DNA of 64,000 nt from Bifidobacterium angulatum DSM 20098 = JCM 7096 (GTDB lineage: Bacteria; Actinomycetota; Actinomycetes; Actinomycetales; Bifidobacteriaceae). Below the pieces are notes generated by a model. The model did not search any database, was not told where the DNA came from, and saw only the letters and a list, made by a program, of their open reading frames with translations. Below, piece after piece: positions 10,433 through 18,647 of the stretch; the stretch's first letter is position 1; every line of letters starts with the position of its first letter. Made by a program: the position numbers and the translations under genes. The stretch lies in contig NZ_AP012322.1 in the NCBI RefSeq assembly GCF_001025155.1, positions 1,054,001 through 1,118,000 of the forward strand, written 5' to 3'.

Positions 10433-10461
10433 CGGTTTCATCGTGTTGCACGATGAAACCG
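10433..10461 (-). terminator. First hairpin downstream of tsf (13-bp arms, 3-nt loop)
   Basis: Arms 10433-10445 and 10449-10461 are exact complements around a 3-nt loop, beginning 5 bases after the tsf stop. It is followed 8 bases later by the hairpin at 10387-10424. No U-tract. Confidence 0.7.
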
Positions 10462-10466
10462 AATCA

Positions 10467-11342
10467 TCAGGCTTCAGCGCCCTTGCCGACCTCAACGCGC
10501 GCGAAAGCGGTAGCAGTGCCACCGACTTCCTTGAACAGGTCGCCAACAGTCTTGGAAGGATCCTTGACGTAGGCCTGCTCCAGCAGCACGGTTTCCTTGT
10601 AGAAGGAGTTGAGACGACCCTCGACGATCTTCGGGGCAATCTTCTCGATCACAGCTTCCGGCTTGCCCTTGCTCTTAAGTTCCTCGGTGGTCTTTTCGGT
10701 GGCCACGCGGGTCTCGGACTCCAGAACGTCAGCCGGGACATCCTCGCGGGTAAGCCACTGGGCGCCCATTGCGGAAATCTGCAGAGCGGCTTCGTGCGCA
10801 ACGGCGGCGCCAGCCTTATCGGTGGCGATCATCGCGACGATGCTCGGCGGCATCTCAGCGGACTTCTTGTGAGCGTAGATCTCGACGTGCTCGCCGGAAA
10901 TCTTGGCGAACTGACCAACCTTGACGTGCTCGCCAAACAGAGCTGCCGCTTCTTCAACGGCTTCCTTGACGGTGCCTTCATCGGCCTTGGCGGCCAGCAG
11001 GTCGTCGGCGGAATCGGCTTCGGCGTTCACGGCATAGCCCAGCACGGTGTCGGCAAACTCGACGAACTTCGGGGTCTTGGCCACGAAGTCGGTCTCGGAG
11101 TTCAGCTCAACAGCGTAACCGGTCTCGCCATTCGCGGTCTCGATGACCTTGGAAGCGATGGTACCTTCCTGAGCTGCGCGGCCTTCACGCTTGCCGGCTG
11201 CGGCGATGCCCTTCGCACGAATGATTTCCTTGGCGCGAGCGACGTCGCCTTCAGCCTCGGTGAGAGCCTTCTTGACGTCCATCATGCCAGCGCCGGTGTC
11301 TTCACGCACCTGCTTGATCAGAGCGGCGGTAATTGCTGCCAT
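10467..11342 (-). CDS. tsf: Elongation factor Ts
   Basis: Guanine nucleotide exchange factor for EF-Tu. The 291-residue protein has the N-terminal UBA-like domain MAAITAALIKQVREDTGAGMMDVKKALTEA (read as two stretches) with the invariant TGAG.MD.KKAL, followed by the two core subdomains with GVLVE-like NGETGYAVELNSETDFVA. AGGGAG precedes the ATG. It follows rpsB, as in most bacteria, and is followed by two strong hairpins. Confidence 0.97.
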   Translation of the reverse strand: MAAITAALIKQVREDTGAGMMDVKKALTEAEGDVARAKEIIRAKGIAAAGKREGRAAQEGTIASKVIETANGETGYAVELNSETDFVAKTPKFVEFADTVLGYAVNAEADSADDLLAAKADEGTVKEAVEEAAALFGEHVKVGQFAKISGEHVEIYAHKKSAEMPPSIVAMIATDKAGAAVAHEAALQISAMGAQWLTREDVPADVLESETRVATEKTTEELKSKGKPEAVIEKIAPKIVEGRLNSFYKETVLLEQAYVKDPSKTVGDLFKEVGGTATAFARVEVGKGAEA

Positions 11343-11406
11343 AGTATTCGTTCTCCCTATATATGGAACTTATTCGACAGATTGAACAATGGTTGTTGAA
11401 ATGCCA

Positions 11407-11438
11407 TCGGGAGGCACGAACTGTGCCATGCCTCCCGA
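11407..11438 (-). terminator. Hairpin between rpsB and tsf (10-bp arms)
   Basis: Arms 11407-11416 and 11429-11438 pair exactly around a 12-nt loop, 10 bases after the rpsB stop. Likely an attenuating or terminating hairpin that lets rpsB be expressed above tsf. No U-tract. Confidence 0.55.
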
Positions 11439-11448
11439 CGACGCTGAA

Positions 11449-12258
11449 TCACTCAGCCTTGGCGGCTTCGTCGGCCTTGGCCTCAGGAGCCTGGTTCTCC
11501 AGGAGCTCCTTCTCCCAAGCAGCCATCGGCTGCTCGGCGGACTCGCCTTCAGCCTTGGTGGCCTTGCCGGAACGCTCGATCAGACCTTCAGCAACAGCGT
11601 CAGCCATCAGGCTGGTCAGCAGCTCGATGCCGCGGATGGCGTCATCGTTGGCCGGAATCGGATACTCGACGGCTTCCGGATCGGTGTTGGTGTCGACGAT
11701 GGCGACGACCGGAATGCCCAGCTTATGAGCTTCTTCGACAGCCAGGGCTTCCTTGTTGATGTCAACGACGAACATGGCGGACGGAGTGCGGCCCATGTTG
11801 CGGATGCCGCCCAGCTGCTTGTTCAGCTTGTCCTTTTCACGCTCGAGCAGCAGCAGTTCCTTCTTGGTCAGACCGGAACCGTGCACATCGCTGAAATCGA
11901 CCTCTTCGAGTTCCTTGAGACGCGCAACACGCTTGGACACGGTCTGGAAGTTGGTCAGCATACCGCCGAGCCAGCGCTCGGAGACGTACGGCATGTTCAC
12001 GCGAGTGGCCTGAGCGGACACTGCTTCCTGAGCCTGCTTCTTGGTGCCGACGAACAGCACGGTGCCGTTGTGGGCCACGGTGGACTTGATGAAATCGTAG
12101 GCAACATCGATCATGTCAAGGGACTTGAACAGGTTGATGATGTGGATGCCGTTGCGCTGGGTGAGGATGAACTGCTTCATCTTCGGGTTCCAACGACGGG
12201 TCTGGTGACCGAAGTGCAGGCCTGCCTTCAGCATTTCGCTCATAGTGATCTGAGCCAT
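11449..12258 (-). CDS. rpsB: 30S ribosomal protein S2
   Basis: Late-assembling small-subunit protein. From the ATG at 12258 the product has 269 residues starting [25 protein letters not shown], the standard S2 beginning, with the conserved [19 protein letters not shown] and [10 protein letters not shown] segments. The acidic, Ala/Glu/Lys-rich tail (about residues 235-269) is common in actinobacterial S2. Upstream in-frame codons do not resemble S2, and AGAGGT about 11 bases upstream supports this start. Confidence 0.98.
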   Translation of the reverse strand: MAQITMSEMLKAGLHFGHQTRRWNPKMKQFILTQRNGIHIINLFKSLDMIDVAYDFIKSTVAHNGTVLFVGTKKQAQEAVSAQATRVNMPYVSERWLGGMLTNFQTVSKRVARLKELEEVDFSDVHGSGLTKKELLLLEREKDKLNKQLGGIRNMGRTPSAMFVVDINKEALAVEEAHKLGIPVVAIVDTNTDPEAVEYPIPANDDAIRGIELLTSLMADAVAEGLIERSGKATKAEGESAEQPMAAWEKELLENQAPEAKADEAAKAE

Positions 12259-12454
12259 GGTATTACTACCTCTTTCTTGTCGGTTCTTGCCTGGCCATGC
12301 GCACCCGCGTGCAGCCTCTCCCCTTCTGGTTCGAAGCCGACCGACACAGGCCGTCGCGAGCATGACGCGAATTTGTTGCGTGCCGGTTGACAGTATTTGG
12401 ATGGTTTCGACCGCCAGCGACTGCGATCGACACCGGATGGCACACGATTGCCGA

Positions 12455-12499
12455 TGATATCATGGTGCCCCCGCCAAAAGACGGGGCACCATGATATCA
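12455..12499 (-). terminator. Perfect 17-bp hairpin containing the def stop codon
   Basis: Arms 12455-12471 and 12483-12499 are exact complements with an 11-nt loop. The upstream arm includes the last codon and the TGA stop of def (12497-12499). It probably terminates the acyl-CoA ligase-def transcript before rpsB. Confidence 0.75.
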
Positions 12500-12979
12500 G
12501 TGATGGTTGCGCATATAGCGCATCGCTTCCCTGCGTTCCTCTTTCTCAAGTCTGTCCAGATAGACATGGCCATCTAGATGGTCGCACTCATGCTGCAGCA
12601 TGCGCCCGAACAGCCCGTGCCCTTCAAGCACGATCTCCTTGCCGTCCAGATCGATGCCACGTACACGCGCGTAATCCGCACGGCGGGTTTTGTACCACAG
12701 CCCCGGCACGGACAGGCAGCCTTCATCGCCATATTGTTCACCGGATTTCTCTTCGATGACCGGATTGAGAATATATCCGATCTTGCCGTCGATATTGTAT
12801 GAGAAGGCTCTCAGGTTCACGCCGATCTGGTTTGCGGACAGTCCGGCACGTCCGGGATCGTCAACCGTCTGCAACAGATCGTCGACCAAACGCCGCACTG
12901 CCGGCGTGATCTCCTTGATTTCGTCGCACGGGGTGCGCAGAACGGGATCGGGAACAACTCTGATCTCACGAATGGCCAC
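12497..12979 (-). CDS. def: Peptide deformylase
   Basis: Metalloenzyme that removes the N-formyl group from nascent proteins. All three motifs are present in its 160 residues: GLSANQIG (Q51), EGCLSVP (metal ligand C88) and QHECDHLDG (ligands H130 and H134, catalytic E131). The first motif has S in place of the more usual A. The start is a GTG preceded by AGGAG. It begins 3 bases after the stop of the frameshifted acyl-CoA ligase and is probably expressed from the same transcript. Confidence 0.96.
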   Translation of the reverse strand: MAIREIRVVPDPVLRTPCDEIKEITPAVRRLVDDLLQTVDDPGRAGLSANQIGVNLRAFSYNIDGKIGYILNPVIEEKSGEQYGDEGCLSVPGLWYKTRRADYARVRGIDLDGKEIVLEGHGLFGRMLQHECDHLDGHVYLDRLEKEERREAMRYMRNHH

Positions 12980-12982
12980 GGT

Positions 12983-15020
12983 TTATTTCTCCTCACTTAT
13001 GCTGTTGGAATCGGCCTCGGTGTCATCCAGGCCATCCTCCTGCTTGCGAATCTTCTCGGACACGCTAGCAATCGAATCCGACACGTTCTCCTTAGCCTGC
13101 TCGTAGGCTTGGCGAACCTTCGGGCTTACGCTTTCCGACACCTGCTTAACCGATTCGGTGGCCTGGTCAAGCAGACGAACGGTGCCGGGCAGCGGCTTGG
13201 TCGCCCCCTTCGGCACATACAATTCACCTTCGATCACATCGGCGAACCTGCTGATCACCTTGGCACGAACCACTTTCAGGCTCGGCGTAAGCGTACCGGT
13301 CTCCTGGCTGAACTGTTCGGTCAGAATCGCAAACTTGCGTACGGATTCGGCCCTGGAAACGGAAGCGTTCGCCTGATCGACATACTGTTGGATAAAAGCA
13401 CGGACGGCATCGTTCTGCGCAATCTGCTCGATAGGCATGGAGGCATCGAGCCCCTGCGAGGAAAGCCACGAACGCGTCATATCGGGTTCGAGCTCAATCA
13501 GCGCGGAGATGAACGGCTTGTTATCACCGATGACCACCGCATGGTCAACGATCGGGCATGCGGAAATGGTTTCCTCCATCGGCGCCGGGCTCACGTTCTT
13601 GCCACCGGCCGTGATGATGATGTCCTTCTTGCGACCGGTGATGCGCACAAATCCGCGATCGTCTATCGTGCCGAGATCGCCGGTGGCGATCCAGCCGTCT
13701 TCGGACTTGGTTTGCGCCGTCAGCTCAGGCTGCTTGTAATAGCCGATGAACACGTTCGGGCCGAAGAGCTCGATCTCATCGTCGTCGGTCACACGCACGC
13801 CCATGCCCGGCCCCGGCTTGCCGACCGAACCGACCTCGTTATCATCCTGCCAGTTCACCAGCATGGGTGCGGCGGTTTCGGTCATGCCATACCCCTGGAT
13901 AAAAGGTGATGCCGTCCATGCCGTTGAAGAAATGCGCCAGATCGGGGTTGATCGGAGCACCCCCGCAGGCAAGCCAGGCAAGGTTGGGGCCAAGCGCGGA
14001 ACGGACGGACTTGCCCACCGTCTGCATGTAGAAGGCATGTTGCATACGGGCAATGGGCGAATGCCCCTTACCGTTCTGCTCGTTCTTGGACCAATCGGCG
14101 AAATGCTGGTACGCCTTGGCGAAGATACGTCCGGCGATGCCATTGCCTGCTTTCTGGGAAGCGGCGTTGTAGACCTTTTCGAACACACGCGGCACGCCAA
14201 GCAAATACGTCGGTTTGAACGAACGGAGATCGGCCAGCAGATGCTTGGCATTCGGAATGTATCCGACAACGCCATGCCCGCCGATGCACACATACTGGAT
14301 GTAACGGGCAAAGCAGTGAGCTAGCGGCAGAAACAGCAGCAGACGATTCGGTTCGTACAGCATCTCGTCGAGAATGATGTAGCCGTTCTTCACGATATGC
14401 GTGAAGTTGCGGTTAGAAAGCATGGCGCCCTTCGGCTTACCCGTGGAGCCGGATGTATACACGATGGTGGCCATGTCATCGGCCTTGACACGGGCGATGG
14501 CCTTGTCAAGCTCGACGTCCGTGATATTGGCCCCGAAATCGATTACGGCATCCAATCCATTCTCTTGGAAGTTGAACACATAGCCCAGACTATCCACCGA
14601 CTTGCGGATCTGTTCCATCGTCATCGCATGAGCGTTATCGCCGGCAAAGGCAATCAGCGGCTGTGTGTCCTTAAGAATGGATTCCGCCTGCAGAGCGGAA
14701 TCGGTTTCGTAGATCGGCACGCTCACTGCTCCGATGGCGGCACAGGCGAAGTCAACGATGCCCCACTCATAGCATGTGGCCGAATAAATCGCGATCATTG
14801 CGCCGGGGCGTGCGCCCAATGCCAGGAGACCCTTGGCCACATCGCGCACACGTCCCAGCATCTCGCTGGCGGTTGCAGAACGCCACTCGTGGCCGTCCCT
14901 GTCCTGCCACTCGGCGATCCGCTCATCCGGAGCGCTCTGTGCACGATCCCGCAGCAGGGAGAAGATCGTGTCGCTGTCCTGGGTCTCATACGCAGGATCT
15001 GAAATATACTGTCGCAACAT
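12983..15020 (-). pseudogene. fadD: Long-chain fatty acid-CoA ligase, interrupted by a one-base frameshift
   Basis: AMP-forming acyl-CoA synthetase, about 678 residues if the frame is restored. The first part (start ATG 15020, weak GGTGGGA) contains the P-loop motif YTSGSTGKPKGAML at about residues 188-201, LPLAHCFAR and ACGGAPINP. The second part contains FIQGYGMTETAAP, DGWIATGDLG and GRKKDIIITAGGKNVSPAPME. The join lies in the run TTTT (minus strand, 13902-13905): removing one T turns ...DGITFYPGVW into ...DGITFIQGYGMTE and restores the family motif. The tail (last ~60 residues) is a hydrophilic, predicted-helical extension. Both halves are otherwise intact, so this is either a recent mutation, slippage, or a sequencing error. 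def follows immediately. Confidence 0.85.
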
Positions 15021-15140
15021 GCATCCCACCATACGCCCGGCTATGCCCGTTGCAACCGATTGACGGGGACACAGCATATGGATTCGGGGACTTTGCAGAG
15101 AACAGACACCACACACGGCATCTCTTCGACGATAAAGAGA

Positions 15141-15174
15141 AACCGGGCAATCGGTTCCCGCCGATCGCCCGGTT
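15141..15174 (-). terminator. Hairpin (14-bp arms) after the Rv3235-like gene
   Basis: Arms 15141-15154 and 15161-15174, loop 6 nt. The one imperfect pair is A-C on plus but U-G wobble on minus, indicating selection in minus-strand RNA. It is the second of two hairpins downstream of the 15277-15819 gene. Confidence 0.65.
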
Positions 15175-15231
15175 ATGGTGTGCTCCCCATCGAAAGTCTG
15201 GAGTTTCCTCTTCCCCGTTCCCCTCTTGTGA

Positions 15232-15254
15232 CGAACGGCATCTGTTGCCGTTCG
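15232..15254 (-). terminator. Hairpin (9-bp arms) just after the Rv3235-like gene
   Basis: Arms 15232-15240 and 15246-15254 pair exactly around a 5-nt loop, 22 bases past the stop codon. With the hairpin at 15141-15174 it forms a tandem terminator-like region. Confidence 0.55.
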
Positions 15255-15276
15255 GGAGCTACCTTTTCCGTATCGA

Positions 15277-15819
15277 TCAGCCGATATCGGCGAATGTGCA
15301 TACCCACCGGCATCCGATCTGCTCGAATCGAAGATTCGACCAGTAGATTTCCCGTCCGATGGAAAGCTGCATGCACATTTCCAAACAGGTCTGGCTGATG
15401 AATGTTCCCGACAGCCAATGCGGCATGACCGGCGGATACTTCAGCCTCGCCTTGTATTCGTCATCCCTGCTCATGCGGGTCTCGATGATGAAGGCCAAAC
15501 GCTGCAACCGCTCAATGACTTTTGCGCTTGCGGCTCTGCGCAGACCGTTCGCGGATAGCTTGCCCCGGATAACATCCATGGTCAGTATCCCCATTCGGCA
15601 TGCGGCAACGGCCATCGCATGGCAATGTGCTTTGTCGAGATGCTCGGGCGAGATCTTGACAACGTGGTATGGCACGGGTTCCTGGGACAGTTCAATCCTA
15701 ATGAACCCGTCGTATGATGCTGGTTGCCCATCTTCCATATTTATGGGTGTGAAGATTTGGGCGTGCTCATCGTCCAATGAAGTCACCTCTTCGTTTCTTT
15801 TTCTTCGTTGATATGCCAT
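15277..15819 (-). CDS. Small conserved actinobacterial protein, Rv3235-like (DUF6459) candidate
   Basis: A 180-residue soluble protein without signal peptide or membrane segment. Its C-terminal two thirds read as a helix pair (HAMAVAACRMGILTMDVIRGKL...ASAKVIERLQRLAFIIET) followed by a beta-rich end finishing in GCRWVCTFADIG. This pattern, with L-S-x-x-G-L/R-R-A helices and a terminal rW.Ct...G, resembles the Rv3235 family of Actinobacteria, whose function is unknown to me. The N-terminus is polar (AYQRRKRNEEVTSLDDE). Start at 15819 rather than 15828 is a guess; no good Shine-Dalgarno is visible for either. It stands alone between two terminator regions. I do not assign a function. Confidence 0.6.
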   Translation of the reverse strand: MAYQRRKRNEEVTSLDDEHAQIFTPINMEDGQPASYDGFIRIELSQEPVPYHVVKISPEHLDKAHCHAMAVAACRMGILTMDVIRGKLSANGLRRAASAKVIERLQRLAFIIETRMSRDDEYKARLKYPPVMPHWLSGTFISQTCLEMCMQLSIGREIYWSNLRFEQIGCRWVCTFADIG

Positions 15820-15850
15820 CGTTTGCATGGCACGCTTCTAGCAAAGCATA

Positions 15851-15880
15851 GAAAAAGCCCCAAGTCAAAGACTTGGGGCT
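15851..15880 (-). terminator. Intrinsic terminator of guaB3 with U-tract
   Basis: Arms 15856-15866 and 15870-15880 (11 bp, 3-nt loop) are followed on the minus strand by five T residues. One of the few classical Rho-independent terminators in this window. Confidence 0.85.
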
Positions 15881-15955
15881 GGCCACCATGCATTCATGGC
15901 GTTTTTAACGCGTTCGACGTCATTTTCGATGCGATTTATGTGAAAATTCGACACT

Positions 15956-17080
15956 TTACAGCGTGTCGTGTGGTGTTACCACCACATTGCAGCGCTGGAA
16001 GTTCTTGACATCCACATAGCCGGTGGAGGCCATGGTACGCCGCAACGCACCGATGAAGTTGGTGGTGCCATCGGCCATGTGGCTCGGCCCGAACAAAATC
16101 TGCTCAAGCGGCGCCACAGTGCCGACGTTGGTGCGGAATCCACGCGGCAACGTCTGATGCCGCGCCTCGCTGCCCCAATGCATGCCCTTGCCCGGAGCCT
16201 CAGTGGCACGAGCCAACGGAGCGCCCAGCATCACGGCGTCGGCGCCCATGGCGAGAGCCTTGACGAAGCTGCCGGAGTCTCCCATGCCGCCATCCGCAAT
16301 AACCTGCACATAGCGGCCACCGGATTCGTCCATGTAATCGCGACGCGCTTCGGCCACATCGGCGATGGCCGTGGCCATCGGCGCCTGCACGCCCAGCGTC
16401 GTGCGGGTCGCGGAGACCGCGCCGCCGCCGAACCCGACAAGCACGCCCGCCGCGCCGGTACGCATCATATGCAGCGCAGCAGTGTAGTTGGCCACGCCGC
16501 CCACAATCACCGGCACGTCAAGGTCGTAGATGAACTGCTTAAGATTCAGCGCCTCATGCGTGGTGGAAACATGTTCGGCGGACACGACAGTGCCGCGAAT
16601 CACGAATAGGTCGACGCCCGCGTCGACCACGGTGGCATAGAATTCCTGGGTCAGCTGCGGGGAAAGCGCGCCTGCCACAGTCACGCCGGCTTCGCGAATC
16701 TCGTGCAGTCGCTTGGTGATGAGCTCCGCCTTGATCGGCTCGGCATAGATCTCCTGAATACGCTTGGTGGCGGTTTCCGCCGGGAGCAGGGCGATTTCGT
16801 CCAGCAGCGGCGTCGGATCCTCATAACGGGTCCACAGACCTTCCAAATCCAGCACACCCAAAGCACCCATCTTGCCCATGGCAATGGCCGTGGCCGGGCT
16901 GGTCACCGAATCCATCGGAGCCCCAATCACCGGCACGTCGAACTCGTATGCATCGATCTGCCAGCTCGTCGATACATCCTGCGGATCACGCGTCCTGCGG
17001 GAGGGGATGATGGATACATCATCCAGCGAATAGGCCACACGGGCCTTCTTACCCAAACCGATTTCAATTTCCTGAGACAT
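15956..17080 (-). CDS. guaB3: GuaB3-family IMP dehydrogenase-related protein
   Basis: TIM-barrel protein of the IMPDH/GMPR superfamily, 374 residues from the ATG at 17080. It has no CBS insertion. The barrel opens with VAYSLDDVSIIPSRRTRDPQDVS and contains VIGAPMDSVTSPATA and VIADGGMGDSGSFVKALAMGADAVMLG. The loop that in true IMPDH carries the catalytic cysteine (GxxCxT) instead reads GFGGGAVSATRTTLG, with no cysteine, as in the actinobacterial GuaB3 group. The purine-related reaction is therefore uncertain. It is divergent from icd, with a 126-base shared upstream region, and ends at a classical terminator. Confidence 0.88.
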   Translation of the reverse strand: MSQEIEIGLGKKARVAYSLDDVSIIPSRRTRDPQDVSTSWQIDAYEFDVPVIGAPMDSVTSPATAIAMGKMGALGVLDLEGLWTRYEDPTPLLDEIALLPAETATKRIQEIYAEPIKAELITKRLHEIREAGVTVAGALSPQLTQEFYATVVDAGVDLFVIRGTVVSAEHVSTTHEALNLKQFIYDLDVPVIVGGVANYTAALHMMRTGAAGVLVGFGGGAVSATRTTLGVQAPMATAIADVAEARRDYMDESGGRYVQVIADGGMGDSGSFVKALAMGADAVMLGAPLARATEAPGKGMHWGSEARHQTLPRGFRTNVGTVAPLEQILFGPSHMADGTTNFIGALRRTMASTGYVDVKNFQRCNVVVTPHDTL

Positions 17081-17206
17081 GGTTCCACAGCGTAGTGCGC
17101 GGATATGACAGTGCACCAACGCGTCTCACATAGTCGAATCATGCCGTTGCATGTTACATTGATGCGCTATGACTTGGGGCATCCCATCAGCCAAATAGGA
17201 GGCACT

Positions 17207-18427
17207 ATGGCCAAGATTAAGGTAGAAGGCACGATCGTCGAACTCGATGGCGATGAAATGACTCGTGTCATTTGGAAGGACATCAAAGACCGACTGATCC
17301 TCCCCTATCTGGACGTGAACCTTGACTACTATGATCTGGGCATCGAGAATCGCGACGCCACCGACGATCAGGTCACAATCGACGCCGCCGAAGCAATCAA
17401 GCGTGAGCATGTCGGCGTCAAGTGCGCCACCATCACCCCCGATGAGGCACGCGTCAAGGAATTCGGCCTTAAAAAAATGTGGAAGTCCCCCAATGGCACC
17501 ATCCGCAATATTCTCGGAGGCACCATTTTCCGCGAACCGATCGTCATGAGCAACGTCCCCCGGCTGGTCCCGGGTTGGACAAAGCCCATCGTCGTCGCCC
17601 GTCATGCGTTCGGCGACCAGTACAAGGCCACCGACTTCAAGGTTCCCGGCGCCGGTCAGCTCACCGTCACCTTCACTCCCGAAGACGGCTCCGAGCCCAT
17701 CGAGCATGTCGTATACAACTACGGTCCGGACGGCGGCGTCGCACAGGTGCAGTACAACGTCAATGATTCGATTCGCGGTTTCGCCCGCGCATGCTTCAAC
17801 TACGGCCTGATGCGCGGATACCCGGTATACCTGTCCACCAAGAACACCATCCTCAAGGCATATGACGGCCAGTTCAAGGACATTTTCGCCGAGGTCTTCG
17901 AAACCGAGTACAAGGACAAATTCGAAGCAGCCGGACTCACCTATGAACATCGTCTGATCGACGACATGGTGGCCAGCTCGTTGAAGTGGCACGGCGGCTA
18001 CATCTGGGCGTGCAAGAATTACGATGGCGATGTGCAATCCGATTCCGTGGCTCAGGGATTCGGTTCCCTTGGCCTGATGACCTCCGTGCTGATGACCCCC
18101 GACGGGCAGACCGTCGAGGCAGAGGCGGCGCACGGCACCGTTACACGCCATTATCGCCGTTGGCAGAAGGGCGAGAAGACCTCCACGAATCCCATCGCCT
18201 CCATCTTCGCCTGGACCGGCGGCCTCAAGCATCGCGCCGATCTTGATGAGACCCCTGAGGTCAAGCATTTCGCGCAGACCCTGGAAAAGGTCATTATCGA
18301 CACTGTCGAAGGCGGCCAGATGACCAAGGATCTTGCCATGCTCATCGGCCCGGACCAGCCATGGCTCGATACCGAGGGCTTTATGGATGCGCTTGATACC
18401 AATCTTGCGAAAGCCTTGGCGGAATAA
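17207..18427 (+). CDS. icd: Isocitrate dehydrogenase (NADP+)
   Basis: Oxidative decarboxylation of isocitrate to 2-oxoglutarate. In bifidobacteria, which lack a full citric acid cycle, this feeds glutamate synthesis. The 406-residue length and sequence match the eukaryote-like (type II) [24 protein letters not shown], the substrate loop [19 protein letters not shown], the metal/substrate segment [30 protein letters not shown] (read in parts) and [17 protein letters not shown] lies 5 bases upstream of the ATG at 17207; earlier in-frame codons are not homologous. Confidence 0.96.
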   Translation: MAKIKVEGTIVELDGDEMTRVIWKDIKDRLILPYLDVNLDYYDLGIENRDATDDQVTIDAAEAIKREHVGVKCATITPDEARVKEFGLKKMWKSPNGTIRNILGGTIFREPIVMSNVPRLVPGWTKPIVVARHAFGDQYKATDFKVPGAGQLTVTFTPEDGSEPIEHVVYNYGPDGGVAQVQYNVNDSIRGFARACFNYGLMRGYPVYLSTKNTILKAYDGQFKDIFAEVFETEYKDKFEAAGLTYEHRLIDDMVASSLKWHGGYIWACKNYDGDVQSDSVAQGFGSLGLMTSVLMTPDGQTVEAEAAHGTVTRHYRRWQKGEKTSTNPIASIFAWTGGLKHRADLDETPEVKHFAQTLEKVIIDTVEGGQMTKDLAMLIGPDQPWLDTEGFMDALDTNLAKALAE

Positions 18428-18455
18428 CCCCATTGGCTATTGACGATTAGCCTAT

Positions 18456-18486
18456 AGGCCGGCATGCTGTATTCAGGTGCCGGCCT
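18456..18486 (+). terminator. Hairpin downstream of icd (9-bp arms)
   Basis: Arms 18456-18464 and 18478-18486 are exact complements around a 13-nt loop, 28 bases past the icd stop, followed by TTCTCAT on the plus strand. Probable icd terminator. Confidence 0.55.
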
Positions 18487-18647
18487 TCTCATATCTCCCA
18501 TCCCGTCCATGCGACGCGCTTTCCCAGCGGATTCAAACCGCATACCTGCATATATGGTGATATTCGACTCGTCATACGACGAAATCCAGTTTCGTCCACT
18601 ACAATCGGGCAAAGCCCGTTACACGTTTTCCGGAAGATTGGAATTCC

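Noticed and set aside
15956..17080. guaB pseudogene because the catalytic Cys is missing
   Set aside because: The frame is intact and the cysteine-less loop is characteristic of the GuaB3 group rather than decay.
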